From: Bombella dulcis
GTDB taxonomy: Bacteria; Pseudomonadota; Alphaproteobacteria; Acetobacterales; Acetobacteraceae
Length of the DNA stretch: 64,000 bases
Direction: 5' to 3'
Assembly (NCBI RefSeq): GCF_026385505.1
Contig: NZ_JANIDV010000001.1
Location: forward strand, 620,001-684,000
Numbering within the stretch: the first letter of the stretch is position 1; every line of letters starts with the position of its first letter. Shown here in pieces: positions 53,121 through 63,617 of this stretch. The position numbers and the translations under genes are program-made. The notes beneath the pieces are model-generated. The model was not told the DNA's origin. It saw nothing but the letters and a program-made list of their open reading frames with translations, and ran no database searches.

Positions 53121-53869
53121 TCCGTTTTGTCACTCTCTTCTGTGCTGCCATGGCGGCTGGTTCCGGTCTCTTTCTCTACACGAAGAAGCACGAAACTCTC
53201 GTCCTGAACCAGAACATAAGGAAGACTGTTGAGGACACGCGCCGTGTCCAGCAGCAGACGGCCATCCTGCGTACCCAGTGGGCACTCCTCAACCAGCCGG
53301 ACCGGCTCAGTGCGCTGGCACAGCGTGTGCTGCCGGAGATGAAACAGGTGGACCCCACACAGTTCGTCCAGCTGACGGACCTTCAGAAGCGGCTGCCAGC
53401 CATCGACCACCGCATCATCCCCATGTCTCCGAAACGGGGGCAGGCACAGAAGGAGCTGGCCGCCCTGACGGCGACAGCCCATCAGCAGGCTGCATCTCCT
53501 GCGCCTGCCAGTCATCTGGCGCATGATGTCGTGGCCAATGCAGAGCACAGGCCTGCCCGTCCCCGGCCTCATGGCGACAGCGATGGCGAGGCGGACCGGA
53601 AGCTGGAACAGAGTCTGGCTCTCCTGAGCGAACAGGGCAGCAATACACCTTCCCTGCATCATGGTCATGATACAGATGCCGTGGCGAACCCTGTCCACCG
53701 GAAGATCCGCTCTGCTTCCGCTCACGCCCATAATGACCCGGCGGAAGATGTGGCATGGCATCCGGCACATCCCTCTGCAAAACATGGCCATATGAGTGGC
53801 ATCCATACGCTCTCGGCACCTACGGATGAGCCAGCCCCTCTTCCCCCGCCTGTTCCCCTGACGGACTGA
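53117..53869 (+). CDS. ftsL: FtsL-like division protein with an extended His-rich tail
   Basis: A 250-residue protein at the ftsL position. Residues 4-21 are a hydrophobic segment, followed by a short periplasmic coiled coil ([55 protein letters not shown]), as in alphaproteobacterial FtsL. FtsL acts with FtsB and FtsQ to activate septal wall synthesis. Usual FtsL is about 100-130 residues; here about 120 extra residues rich in His, Ala and Pro ([41 protein letters not shown]) follow. Start overlaps rsmH by 4 bp. Confidence 0.85.
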   Translation: MIRFVTLFCAAMAAGSGLFLYTKKHETLVLNQNIRKTVEDTRRVQQQTAILRTQWALLNQPDRLSALAQRVLPEMKQVDPTQFVQLTDLQKRLPAIDHRIIPMSPKRGQAQKELAALTATAHQQAASPAPASHLAHDVVANAEHRPARPRPHGDSDGEADRKLEQSLALLSEQGSNTPSLHHGHDTDAVANPVHRKIRSASAHAHNDPAEDVAWHPAHPSAKHGHMSGIHTLSAPTDEPAPLPPPVPLTD

Positions 53870-53927
53870 ACCACGGGCGGACTTCGCCCTTTTTTCCATT
53901 CATCACTCCTGCCGAGCCCCTCGCCCC

Positions 53928-55880
53928 ATGGCTTTCAGACCGTCCCGCAAGACCAGCCGACCACAGCCTGAACAGAAGAACGGGACAGAAAAACGGCGTT
54001 TTTTCCTGGCATATCCGCTGGAACGCCTCAGGGCCTGGTGGGACGACCGCAAGGAAAATCCCCTCAGCTGGCTGGAAAAAAGCCGCAACAGGCTTGTCTA
54101 TCTGGGAATGGGTTTCCTGTTCCTCTATGGCGGCGTGGCCATCAAGGCCCTTTTTGCCACCATACTAGCCCCCATGGCCCCCCTGCCCAACCAGATCGGC
54201 AGTTCCATTCCGGAAATCCCGCATCCTGACCCCAGGGCCATGGCAGGCAACGGGTTTGTGCTCCCCAACATCCGGCGGGCCAGCATCATGGACCGCAACG
54301 GGCAGCCTCTGGCCCTCTCCCTGCCAGTCGTGCAGGTTTATGCCAATCCCATGGAAATCATCGAGCCTGAGGATGTCGCAAAGAAACTCCGTACGATCCT
54401 GCCGACCCTCAACGTGGCAGAGACCGTCCGTCGGCTGAAACAAAAAAAGCAGTTCGTCTATCTCGCCCGCAACATCGCACCAGTTGACGAACTGGCTATC
54501 AACAATCTGGGCATTCCCGGCCTCTATTTTGAAAATGGAGAACAGCGGCACTATCCGCTGGGCAATGTGGCCGCCCAGATACTGGGCAGCGTGGATATTG
54601 ACAACAAGGGCATCGCCGGTGTGGAGAAATTCTTCAACCAGCGTCTCATGCAGGATCACACCCCACTCCGCCTCTCCATTGATGCCCGCGTGCAGGCCGC
54701 CGTGCGAGACGAACTCAACGAGGCCAAGAACCTCTTCCGGGCCATCGGGGCCTCCGCCATCCTGATGGATGTCCATACCGGGGAAATTCTGGCCATGGTC
54801 AGCCTACCTGACTATGACGCCAACAATTTCGCCCATGCCGCTGATGATGCCCGCTTCAACCGGGCCGTGACGGGCATGTATGAGCCTGGCTCCACCTTCA
54901 AGCTCCAGACGGCAGCCATGGCCCTCCAGCTGAAAGTGGCCCATCCCTGGGACCAGTTTTCCACCACGCCCATCCATGTCGGCCGTTTCACGATCTCCGA
55001 CCTCAAGACGGACCATTTCGCCCCGTGGCTGGCCCTGCCGTCCGTCATGGCCTATTCCTCCAACCCGGCCTCGGCCCATATCGCGCTGGATGTCGGCCGG
55101 GAACGCCAGCATGACTGGCTGAAAAACATGGGCTTTCTAGACCGTGTCCCCGTCGAGCTTCCCGAAGCGGGACGGCCTCTGGTTCCGTCCATCAAAAACT
55201 GGGGCGAAACCACCGTCATGACCGTCGGCTTCGGGCATGGTGTGGCGGAATCACCCCTCGCCATTGTCCGGGGGACAGCCTGTACCGGGAACGGGGGATA
55301 TCTCGTCACCCCCACCCTCCTTGCCCGTGAACATCTCAATGATGATGTCGTCATGGCAGAAGACCAGAAAGGCCCACACCTCATCTCGACCGAGAATTCA
55401 AACCTGCTGCGGCGCATCCTACGGCTCGTCGTCACCAAGGGAATTGGGAAGAAAGCCGAAAGCCCCGGCTATCTTGTTGGCGGGAAAACCGGTACGGCTG
55501 AGAAGATCGGTGCGCATGGCGGGTATCTGAAACATGTCAACATCACGGCCTTTACGGGCATGTTCCCCATGAATGATCCCAAATACGCCCTCTATGTCAT
55601 GCTGGATGCCCCACAGGGAACGGCAGAGACACATGGCTGGACCACGGCCGGATGGATCGCCGCCCCGACATTTTCCAGAATCGTGACACGCACGGCCCCC
55701 ATGCTGGGCCTCTTCCCCCTGGATGCGGCCAGGGCACAGCAGCTTGACGACCAGCTTGCCCTGCCGCTGACGCCATCCGTTCCACCCGGTGTCCGTCACC
55801 CGCTCGGTCCCGGCAATGACCCGGGAGCCGTCACGGTCAACCGTCTGGCAGCCAGACATGGTGCCCATCACACGCACTGA
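53928..55880 (+). CDS. ftsI: Peptidoglycan transpeptidase FtsI (PBP3)
   Basis: A 650-residue class B penicillin-binding protein. A basic N-terminus precedes the membrane helix (NRLVYLGMGFLFLYGGVAIKALF). The transpeptidase motifs are intact: STFK with Ser322 and Lys325, SSN near 377-379, and KTGTAE at 520-525. It cross-links septal peptidoglycan. The extra C-terminal tail ends in a His-rich RHGAHHTH. It lies 58 bp after ftsL. Confidence 0.96.
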   Translation: MAFRPSRKTSRPQPEQKNGTEKRRFFLAYPLERLRAWWDDRKENPLSWLEKSRNRLVYLGMGFLFLYGGVAIKALFATILAPMAPLPNQIGSSIPEIPHPDPRAMAGNGFVLPNIRRASIMDRNGQPLALSLPVVQVYANPMEIIEPEDVAKKLRTILPTLNVAETVRRLKQKKQFVYLARNIAPVDELAINNLGIPGLYFENGEQRHYPLGNVAAQILGSVDIDNKGIAGVEKFFNQRLMQDHTPLRLSIDARVQAAVRDELNEAKNLFRAIGASAILMDVHTGEILAMVSLPDYDANNFAHAADDARFNRAVTGMYEPGSTFKLQTAAMALQLKVAHPWDQFSTTPIHVGRFTISDLKTDHFAPWLALPSVMAYSSNPASAHIALDVGRERQHDWLKNMGFLDRVPVELPEAGRPLVPSIKNWGETTVMTVGFGHGVAESPLAIVRGTACTGNGGYLVTPTLLAREHLNDDVVMAEDQKGPHLISTENSNLLRRILRLVVTKGIGKKAESPGYLVGGKTGTAEKIGAHGGYLKHVNITAFTGMFPMNDPKYALYVMLDAPQGTAETHGWTTAGWIAAPTFSRIVTRTAPMLGLFPLDAARAQQLDDQLALPLTPSVPPGVRHPLGPGNDPGAVTVNRLAARHGAHHTH

Positions 55881-55920
55881 ACCCGCATTCCGTTACTGCC
55901 CCATCATGAAGGCATCCACC

Positions 55921-57408
55921 ATGAAACTCTCCTCCCTGCTCGATCATCATGGTCTTTCCCGTCACCTCATCAGAGACCCGGACATTTCCAGCATCACGGC
56001 AGACAGCCGGAAAGCGGACGCAGGCTGTCTTTTCGTGGCCCTGAAAGGCACAAAGCAGGATGGACGCCATTTCATTCCTCTGGCCATCGCCCAGGGAGCG
56101 GCTGCCATCGTGCTGGCCGACACACCAGACGAACAGTACCCCACCGAACAGAGCGAGAACGGCCATACGGCCCCCATCATCACCCTGCCTGACCCGGCCC
56201 GTTTCCTTGCCCGCTCGGCAGCCCTTCTGGCTGGCCCACAGCCGGAGCACGTCGCCGCCATTACCGGCACGAATGGCAAGAGCAGCACGGCAGACTTCCT
56301 CCGCCAGCTTCACCAGCTCCGCCATGAAAAAGCCGCTAGCCTCGGCACTCTGGGCCTCATCAGTGATGTGAACCTGCCGCCTCTGCCGTCCCTGACCACA
56401 CCGGATGCCGTCACCCTCGCCGATACGCTTGCTGCCCTCAGGAAACATGGTGTCAATCATGTTGCGCTGGAAGCCTCATCACACGGACTTCAGCAGCACC
56501 GGCTGGATGGTGTCGCCATCACGGCAGCAGCATTCTCCAACCTCACACGGGACCATCTGGACTATCACCACACGCTGGAAGCCTACCGGCAGGCCAAGCT
56601 GCACCTGTTTGAAAAGCTGCTGCCTGAAGGAGGCCGGGCCGTCATCAACACCGACATGGATGCCGAAAGCTTCAGGACACTCCGTGAGATTGCCACCCGC
56701 CGGAAACTGGACCTCCGCACAGTCGGCACGACAGGCGACACCATCCGTATTCTTGACGCGACCCCTACCCCGCAGGGTCTGGACCTGACACTCCAGCTGC
56801 ATGGCCGCACACTGCCCCCCCTCCATTTTCCGCTTCCGGGCCGGTTCCAAGCGGAGAATGCCCTGCTGGCAGCGGCCCTCTGCTGGGATGATGACAGGGA
56901 CGCTGAATCGGTCATAGCCCTGCTGCCGCACCTGAAAGGCGTGCCGGGCCGCTGCGAACCGGTCGCCCATCTGCCGAACGGAGCCTGCGCCTATGTGGAT
57001 TACGCCCACACACCGGATGCTCTGGAACATGTCCTGCTCAGCCTGCGCCCTCATGCCAGCGGCAGGCTGGTTGTCGTCTTCGGTGCCGGGGGAGACCGTG
57101 ACAGGGGCAAACGCCCCCTCATGGGGCAGATTGCCGCCCACCTCGCCGATGAAGTCATCGTCACCGATGACAACCCCCGCAGTGAAGACCCCGCTTCCAT
57201 CCGGGCCGAAATCCTTGCCACGGCTCCGCAGGCAAAAGAAATCGGCGACCGTAGACAAGCCATTCAGACCGCTCTTGCCGGACTGAAAGAAGGCGACGTT
57301 CTCCTCATCGCCGGGAAAGGCCATGAAACGGGCCAGATCATCAAGGGAGAAACGCATCCCTTCGATGACCGCCTCATTACTGCCACCCTCGCAAAGGAGC
57401 TTGCCTGA
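55921..57408 (+). CDS. murE: UDP-MurNAc-tripeptide ligase MurE (mDAP-type)
   Basis: A 495-residue Mur ligase. The ATP motif [14 protein letters not shown] is near residue 118, and DNPRSEDP near 417 is the marker for meso-diaminopimelate rather than lysine. It adds the third residue to UDP-MurNAc-L-Ala-D-Glu. ATG 55921 follows AAGG by 8 nt; ATG 55906 is an alternative, 15 bp earlier. Its stop overlaps the murF ATG (TGATG). Confidence 0.96.
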   Translation: MKLSSLLDHHGLSRHLIRDPDISSITADSRKADAGCLFVALKGTKQDGRHFIPLAIAQGAAAIVLADTPDEQYPTEQSENGHTAPIITLPDPARFLARSAALLAGPQPEHVAAITGTNGKSSTADFLRQLHQLRHEKAASLGTLGLISDVNLPPLPSLTTPDAVTLADTLAALRKHGVNHVALEASSHGLQQHRLDGVAITAAAFSNLTRDHLDYHHTLEAYRQAKLHLFEKLLPEGGRAVINTDMDAESFRTLREIATRRKLDLRTVGTTGDTIRILDATPTPQGLDLTLQLHGRTLPPLHFPLPGRFQAENALLAAALCWDDDRDAESVIALLPHLKGVPGRCEPVAHLPNGACAYVDYAHTPDALEHVLLSLRPHASGRLVVVFGAGGDRDRGKRPLMGQIAAHLADEVIVTDDNPRSEDPASIRAEILATAPQAKEIGDRRQAIQTALAGLKEGDVLLIAGKGHETGQIIKGETHPFDDRLITATLAKELA

Positions 57409-58823
57409 TGCCCACCAGTCCTGTCCTCTGGACCAGCACGAAACTCCGTGAGGCCACACGGGGAGAGCTTTCCGGTGCTGTGCAGGTGCGTGGCGTCTGC
57501 ATCGACACACGAACCTTGCAGCCCGGCGATCTCTTCATTGCCCTGATCGGTCATAATTCGGACGGTCACCGCTATCTGAAACAGGCACTGGAAGCCGGAG
57601 CCAGCTGCGTGATGGCCCACGATGAAGCCGCCATTGCCGAAGCCGGTCTGACAGATGATCCCCGCCTGCTGAAGGTCACTGACACCATGCAGGCACTGGA
57701 AGATCTGGGGCGTTACCGGCGGTCACAATTCCAGGGTAAGGTCATCGCCATCACGGGAAGCGTGGGAAAAACAACCACCAAGAACATGCTGGCCACGGCC
57801 CTTGCGGCTTATGGCAAGGTCCATGCTTCCGTGGCGTCCTTCAACAATCACTGGGGCGTGCCGCTGACCCTCGCCCGTCTGCCGAAAGAGGCCGACTTCT
57901 GCATCAGCGAAGTGGGCATGAACCATCCCGGGGAAATTGCGCCACTGGCCGCCCAGATACGTCCCCACATTGGCATCATTTCCACCATCGGTAACGCCCA
58001 TCTGGGCCATATGGGCAGCATCGACGCCATTGCAGAGGAAAAAGCCGCCCTGTTCGCGGCCCTGCCTGCCTCCGGCATCGCTCTCTGCCCGGAAGCTTCA
58101 CAGGGCCTTGCCCGCCTGAAAGAGGCCCTGCCTGCTGGCGTATCCCTCTGGCAGGTCGGCACGACGGAAAAAGCCACCATCCAACTGACAGACCTCACCT
58201 GCACGGCAGAAGGCAGCCATCTCCATCTGCTCACGCCACAGGGTGAAACCGATATGGAGCTGACCGCCCCCGGCCCCCATCTGGCCCGCAACGCTGCGCT
58301 GGCTCTGGGCACCATTGCCGCACTGGGCCTGTCACCAGCGGCTGGAGCCGAGGCCCTGCGCCATTTCCTGCCCGAGGCGGGGCGGGGTCAGCAACGCCTG
58401 CTGCCCGGCAACGTCACCCTGCTGGATGAGAGCTACAATGCCTCCGGCCCCAGCATCTGCGCCGCCATTGAAACACTGGCCCTCATGCCCGCAGAACGTC
58501 ACGTCGCCGCTCTGGGGGACATCAGGGAACTGGGTGCCTTCGCCGAGGCCGAACACCGTGCCCTGGCCGGGCCGTTAATAAAGCATGACATTCTAACATT
58601 CTGTTGCGGCCCGCATATGAAATCCCTTTACGAAGCCCTTCCTCCTTCCCTACAGGGGGGCTATGCTGAAACGTCAGTCCAGCTTGCCTCCCTGCTGCAT
58701 CCCGCACTGAAAGACGGGGATGCCCTGCTCGTGAAAGGCAGCCTGGGCAGTAACATGCGTGCCCTCATTGCTCTGCTGGAGCAGCCTGTAACCACAACAC
58801 CCCACGCCCCAGAGTCCGCCTGA
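57408..58823 (+). CDS. murF: UDP-MurNAc-pentapeptide ligase MurF
   Basis: A 471-residue Mur ligase. The ATP motif [20 protein letters not shown] is near residue 115, followed by [16 protein letters not shown] and [14 protein letters not shown]. It adds D-Ala-D-Ala to complete the UDP-MurNAc-pentapeptide in the cytoplasm. It shares a TGATG junction with murE and another with mraY. Confidence 0.96.
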   Translation: MPTSPVLWTSTKLREATRGELSGAVQVRGVCIDTRTLQPGDLFIALIGHNSDGHRYLKQALEAGASCVMAHDEAAIAEAGLTDDPRLLKVTDTMQALEDLGRYRRSQFQGKVIAITGSVGKTTTKNMLATALAAYGKVHASVASFNNHWGVPLTLARLPKEADFCISEVGMNHPGEIAPLAAQIRPHIGIISTIGNAHLGHMGSIDAIAEEKAALFAALPASGIALCPEASQGLARLKEALPAGVSLWQVGTTEKATIQLTDLTCTAEGSHLHLLTPQGETDMELTAPGPHLARNAALALGTIAALGLSPAAGAEALRHFLPEAGRGQQRLLPGNVTLLDESYNASGPSICAAIETLALMPAERHVAALGDIRELGAFAEAEHRALAGPLIKHDILTFCCGPHMKSLYEALPPSLQGGYAETSVQLASLLHPALKDGDALLVKGSLGSNMRALIALLEQPVTTTPHAPESA

Positions 58824-59914
58824 TGCTCTTCAACCTTCTTGCTGCACCTTCTTCCTCCCACGGCGGCCTGCTCAATCTGCTGCATTACATGACCTTCCGG
58901 GCCGGATGCGCCTGCCTGACGGCACTGGTGATCTCCCTGCTGCTCGGCAAGCCCTTCATTGCCCAGCTCAAGCGCATCCAGCGGCAGGGGCAGCCCATCC
59001 GTGCCCTCGGGCCGGAACGGCACATACTGGAAAAGGCCGGTACCCCCACCATGGGCGGCGGCCTCATCCTGTTTTCCCTGACCCTGTCCACTCTCCTCTG
59101 GGCAGACCTGTATGACGGGTTCGTCTGGGCCGTACTGCTGACAACGCTGGGCTTCGGGGCCATCGGCTTTGCGGATGATTACCTGAAGCTGGCCAAGGGC
59201 AATAGCAGAGGGGTCTCCAAGAAACTCCGTCTGGGCGGAGAATTCCTAGTCTCCTGCCTCGCCGGGATCGCCATGGAAGCCATGACACCGCCTGATCTGC
59301 GCAATGCCGTGGCCTTCCCCTTTGCCAAGACCTTCGTCCTCCATCTCGGCTATGTTTTCCCACTGTTCGCCATGATGACAATTACGGGCTTCGGCAATGC
59401 CGTGAACCTGACAGACGGGCTTGATGGCCTGGCCACGGTTCCCTCCATCATTGCCGCCCTCGTCTTTGCCCTGATCGCCTATCTGGTCGGCAACCATGTG
59501 TTTGCGGATTATCTCCAGCTCCACCATGTCCCCGGTACCGGGGAGCTGAGCATCTTCTGTGCCGCCCTGATCGGAGCCGGGCTGGGCTTTCTCTGGTTCA
59601 ATGCGCCTCCGGCGGAAGTCTTCATGGGGGATACCGGGTCTCTGGCACTGGGCGGTGCCCTCGGTGCCGTGGCCGTGGCCGTGAAGCATGAGCTGGTCCT
59701 CTGCCTTGTCGGCGGACTGTTCGTGGTGGAAACCATCTCCGTCATCATTCAGGTTTTCTGGTTCCGCCGGACGGGGAAGCGCATCTTCCTCATGGCGCCC
59801 CTGCATCACCATTTTGAAAAGATGGGCTGGCAGGAGCCGAAAATTGTCGTCCGCTTCTGGATCGTCGCCATCATTCTGGGGCTGTGTGGTCTGGCCACAC
59901 TGAAACTGCGCTGA
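58823..59914 (+). CDS. mraY: Phospho-MurNAc-pentapeptide transferase MraY
   Basis: A 363-residue membrane enzyme with about ten helices. The conserved motifs are [10 protein letters not shown], the DDYLK motif of [53 protein letters not shown] and [11 protein letters not shown] near the end. It transfers phospho-MurNAc-pentapeptide to undecaprenyl phosphate, making lipid I in the inner membrane. Stop overlaps the murD ATG. Confidence 0.97.
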   Translation: MLFNLLAAPSSSHGGLLNLLHYMTFRAGCACLTALVISLLLGKPFIAQLKRIQRQGQPIRALGPERHILEKAGTPTMGGGLILFSLTLSTLLWADLYDGFVWAVLLTTLGFGAIGFADDYLKLAKGNSRGVSKKLRLGGEFLVSCLAGIAMEAMTPPDLRNAVAFPFAKTFVLHLGYVFPLFAMMTITGFGNAVNLTDGLDGLATVPSIIAALVFALIAYLVGNHVFADYLQLHHVPGTGELSIFCAALIGAGLGFLWFNAPPAEVFMGDTGSLALGGALGAVAVAVKHELVLCLVGGLFVVETISVIIQVFWFRRTGKRIFLMAPLHHHFEKMGWQEPKIVVRFWIVAIILGLCGLATLKLR

Positions 59915-61266
59915 TGACGGCTTCATCCTCTTCCCCGACATGGCCTGCCACGCTGCTGGCGGACCGGCATTATGCCGTCTGCGGTCTCGGCCGTAATGGA
60001 GCCGCCGTCGTACAGGCCCTGCTGGATATGGGAGCAGCCGTTCAGGCATGGGATGACAGCAGGCCGGAGCTTCCCGCTCACCTCGCCTCACATCCCCGCC
60101 TGACACTGGCCCCCCTCACAGACCTGACAGGCATGGAGGCCCTGATCCTGTCACCGGGCATCCCCCATCACCTGCCCAAGCCACATCCTGCGGCCCTTCT
60201 GGCACAGGAACAGCATGTGCCCATCCTCTCGGATGCCGAACTGCTCTGGCAAATTGTCCGCAGGGCAGGGTCAGAGGCACGGTTTGTCTCCATCACGGGA
60301 ACCAACGGCAAATCCACCACCACGGCCCTGCTGACCCATATCCTCACACAGGCAGGAATTCCGGCCTGCTGCGGAGGCAATTTCGGCACGGCCTCCCTCG
60401 CCCTGCCCGCCCTGGGGAGTGATGGCGTCTATGTCATCGAAATGTCGTCCTACATGCTGGAACGGCTGAAAGACTATCATGCCTGCACCGCCGTCCTGCT
60501 GAACCTGACACCGGACCATCTGGACCGACATGGCTCCATGCAGGGTTATCTGGACGCCAAGGCACATGTTTTCGACAACATGACCACAGGTGATCTTGCC
60601 ATTCTGGGTGAAGACGCCTCATGGGCGGAGGCCCTGCGCCAGAGTCTGGCAGCACGAGGTGTCACCGTCCAGACACTCGCCATAACACAGGCCGTGCCAA
60701 AGGCAGACGCCCCTTTCCTGCCAGGGCAGCATAATGCCCAGAATATCGAGACCTGCCGGGCCATCGCCCGCCATCTGGGCCTGTCAGAAGACCAGATTGC
60801 CCGGGGGATCAGGAGTTTTACCGGGCTGGATCACCGCCTCCAGCTCGTGGCGCAGGCTGATGGAATCAGTTTCATCAATGACAGCAAGGCCACCAATGCG
60901 GAAGCCAGTTTCCATGCGCTGCGAGCCTTCCCCAGAAGCCTGTGGATTGCTGGAGGGATGGCCAAGGAAGGCGGCATAGCCAGCCTTGCCCCCCTCTTCA
61001 GCCATGTACGTCGTGCCTTCCTCATCGGGCAGGATGCGCTACTGCTAGCCGACACGCTGAAAGCGCACGGCGTTCCCTTCGAGATCAGCGGCACGCTGGA
61101 GCAGGCCACCCGGTCGGCCTGGACTTTCGCCCGGACGCAGGAGGCCCTGCCCATCCTGCTCTCCCCGGCCTGTGCAAGTTTTGACCAGTTCCGCAACTTC
61201 GAGGAACGGGGCACGGAATTTGCGGCACTGGCCCGCAGCCTCTGTGCGAAAAAGGAACCCCGCTGA
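59914..61266 (+). CDS. murD: UDP-MurNAc-L-alanine:D-glutamate ligase MurD
   Basis: A 450-residue Mur ligase. The ATP motif [20 protein letters not shown] is near residue 126, with [13 protein letters not shown] and [20 protein letters not shown] following, and the [12 protein letters not shown]-terminal-domain motif near 325. It adds D-glutamate to UDP-MurNAc-L-Ala. ATG 59914 overlaps the mraY stop and is followed in the same frame by the whole enzyme; a GTG-type upstream frame is unnecessary. Confidence 0.95.
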   Translation: MTASSSSPTWPATLLADRHYAVCGLGRNGAAVVQALLDMGAAVQAWDDSRPELPAHLASHPRLTLAPLTDLTGMEALILSPGIPHHLPKPHPAALLAQEQHVPILSDAELLWQIVRRAGSEARFVSITGTNGKSTTTALLTHILTQAGIPACCGGNFGTASLALPALGSDGVYVIEMSSYMLERLKDYHACTAVLLNLTPDHLDRHGSMQGYLDAKAHVFDNMTTGDLAILGEDASWAEALRQSLAARGVTVQTLAITQAVPKADAPFLPGQHNAQNIETCRAIARHLGLSEDQIARGIRSFTGLDHRLQLVAQADGISFINDSKATNAEASFHALRAFPRSLWIAGGMAKEGGIASLAPLFSHVRRAFLIGQDALLLADTLKAHGVPFEISGTLEQATRSAWTFARTQEALPILLSPACASFDQFRNFEERGTEFAALARSLCAKKEPR

Positions 61267-62471
61267 TGGCCCTTGCCGACCGCTCCAACAGTTCCCAGAA
61301 GGCCCAGTGGTGGCGCAGCCTTGACCGTGTCAGCCTGAGCTGCGTGGGCATCCTCATTGCGCTGGGCTATATCCTCATGCTGGCGGCCAGCCCTGCCGTG
61401 GCGCACCGCATCGGGGCCTCCCGGAACATGTTCATTCTCAAACAGGTGGTCTTTCTGGCTCTTGCCGGCTCGGTCGTCATCGTGACATCCCGCCTCAGCC
61501 CCCGCATGATCGGGCGTATCGCCGTCATGGGCGGTGTCGTCGCCCTCGGGGCAACCTTCCTGACCCTTGTCCACGGCATGGAGATCAAGGGGGCCAGACG
61601 CTGGATTGCCCTGCCGCTCATGTCCGTCCAGCCTTCGGAATTTCTCAAACCCTGCTTTGCCGTCGTGACAGGCCTGCTGCTGAGCCTCCGCCATACCCTG
61701 ACACTGGCCAACGGATGGCGTTTCCCGGGGCGGCTGGTGGCCTGCGGGGTTTATGTCGTCATTGCGGCCCTGCTCCAGGCCCAGCCGGATATCGGGATGC
61801 TGTCCGTCATCAGCATGGTGTTCATCACCCAGCTTTTCATTGACGGTCTGCCCATCATCATCTTCGGCATGCTGGTCACGGCCGCAATGGGAGCCTTCGG
61901 CGTGGCCTATCTGGTGTTCGACCACGTCCATTCCCGTGTGCAACGCTTCCTGCATCCTGATGTGGGCGACCATTACCAGATCGACACCTCCATGCGGGCC
62001 TTCGGCAATGGAGGACTGCTGGGCCGGGGGCCGGGTGAAGGCCGGGTGAAGGACCTTCTTCCCGATGCCCATGCCGACTTCGTCTTTTCCGTGGCGGGGG
62101 AAGAATATGGCTTCGTGATGTGCCTCTTCATCATTGCCGTCTTTACCGTGCTGGTCTTCTCCACCCTCAACCGCCTCCTGGAAGAGAAGAACCCCTATGT
62201 CATCCTCTCCGCAGGCGGGCTGGTCACTGGCTTCGGCCTCCAGGCCTTCGTCAACATGGGATCATCCCTGCATCTGATCCCCACCAAGGGCATGACACTG
62301 CCCTTCATTTCCTACGGGGGCAGCTCGGCCCTTTCCGTGGCCCTGACCATCGGCATGGCTCTCGCCCTGACCCGCCATCGTATGGAAAGTGGCCTATTTA
62401 CTCCATCGCCTTCCTCTGCTGAAACAGCCCCGCGCCTGACCAGATCATTCCATAAGGATCAACACCAATGA
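61266..62471 (+). CDS. ftsW: Peptidoglycan glycosyltransferase FtsW
   Basis: A 401-residue SEDS-family membrane protein with about ten helices. Segments such as GARRWIALPLMSVQPSEFLKP, AQPDIGMLSVIS, GRGPGEGRVKDLLPDAHADFVFSVAGEEYG and PTKGMTLPFISYGGSSALS mark the SEDS family. It polymerises lipid II at the septum together with FtsI. A TGATG junction links it to murD and an ATGA overlap to murG. Confidence 0.96.
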   Translation: MALADRSNSSQKAQWWRSLDRVSLSCVGILIALGYILMLAASPAVAHRIGASRNMFILKQVVFLALAGSVVIVTSRLSPRMIGRIAVMGGVVALGATFLTLVHGMEIKGARRWIALPLMSVQPSEFLKPCFAVVTGLLLSLRHTLTLANGWRFPGRLVACGVYVVIAALLQAQPDIGMLSVISMVFITQLFIDGLPIIIFGMLVTAAMGAFGVAYLVFDHVHSRVQRFLHPDVGDHYQIDTSMRAFGNGGLLGRGPGEGRVKDLLPDAHADFVFSVAGEEYGFVMCLFIIAVFTVLVFSTLNRLLEEKNPYVILSAGGLVTGFGLQAFVNMGSSLHLIPTKGMTLPFISYGGSSALSVALTIGMALALTRHRMESGLFTPSPSSAETAPRLTRSFHKDQHQ

Positions 62472-63577
62472 AACACGCATCCATCATCATTGCCGCCGGT
62501 GGCACGGGTGGTCATTTCTTCCCCGCTGAAGCTCTCGGGGCGGAACTTCAGCGGCGTGGGCATCAGACCGTCCTCATCACGGATGCCCGCAATAGCCGGG
62601 CAGGCGATGGTGTTTTTGGGGGTAGTCCCCGCTTTGTCCTCAAGGGTAGCGGCGTAGCTAGCAAAAAACCTGTTGAGAAACTCAAAGCTCTCAGTCAGTT
62701 GCTCCGGAGCACTTTTAATGCCCGCCAGATCATGGAAAAATATCAGCCTGCCGCCGTTGTCGGGTTTGGCGGCTATCCCTCCATCCCCCTGCTGGGCAGC
62801 CGCCTGAAGCTGGGTAAAAAGCCTGCCTTCATCATCCATGAGGGCAATGCCATTCTCGGGCAGGCCAACGCCCTTCTGGCCCGTTTCTGCGATGCCATCG
62901 CCACCTCCTATCCCCGGGTCGCCCGCCTGCCAAAAGGCCGGAAGGTCGTGCAGACAGGCATGCCCGTACGTGCCGCCATCGAAGACCTTGCCGATGTCGG
63001 CTATACGGCCCCGGACATGTACAACCATCAGGGTCCCATCAACCTGCTCATCTGGGGCGGGTCTCTTGGTGCCCAGATTTTCAGCTCTGTCGTGCCACAG
63101 GCTCTCTGCAACCTGCCCCAGCATGTCCGGGTCCGCCTGCACGTGACCCAGCAAGCCCATGAAGAGATGGTTCCTGTCCTTTCCGGCATCTATGAGCAGG
63201 TCGGCATCAGGGCCACTGTCACACCCTTCATCAGGAACGTGGCCGAAGAGCTGGAAAAGGCCCATCTCGTCATCGGGCGGGCTGGTGGCTCCTCCATTGC
63301 CGAGCTGGCGATGGTCGGGCGTCCGTCCATCCTCGTGCCCCTCCCCATTGCGGCATCCGACGAGCAGGCCGTGAATGCACAGGCCATGGAGCGGGCCGGT
63401 GGTGGCTGGATGGTCCGCCAGCGTGACTTCTCATCAGAGGCACTCTGCAGGCATCTGGTCCAGCTCCTCACCCATCCCGAGGAACTGGCCAAGGCGGCAG
63501 AGGGGGCACGCAACCTCCAGCAACGCCGTGCCGCCGAAAGGCTGGCCGACCTGGTCGAAGCCTCCATCGACGCCTGA
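62468..63577 (+). CDS. murG: Lipid II synthase MurG
   Basis: A 369-residue GT28 glycosyltransferase. The N-terminal [14 protein letters not shown] is the glycine-rich loop binding the lipid substrate; the C-terminal domain shows [54 protein letters not shown], the UDP-GlcNAc site. It makes lipid II at the inner leaflet of the membrane. Start overlaps ftsW by 4 bp; murC begins 40 bp later. Confidence 0.96.
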   Translation: MKHASIIIAAGGTGGHFFPAEALGAELQRRGHQTVLITDARNSRAGDGVFGGSPRFVLKGSGVASKKPVEKLKALSQLLRSTFNARQIMEKYQPAAVVGFGGYPSIPLLGSRLKLGKKPAFIIHEGNAILGQANALLARFCDAIATSYPRVARLPKGRKVVQTGMPVRAAIEDLADVGYTAPDMYNHQGPINLLIWGGSLGAQIFSSVVPQALCNLPQHVRVRLHVTQQAHEEMVPVLSGIYEQVGIRATVTPFIRNVAEELEKAHLVIGRAGGSSIAELAMVGRPSILVPLPIAASDEQAVNAQAMERAGGGWMVRQRDFSSEALCRHLVQLLTHPEELAKAAEGARNLQQRRAAERLADLVEASIDA

Positions 63578-63617
63578 TTCCCCTGCCCACCTTTTCCCCC
63601 TGCCGGAGTTCTCCCTA

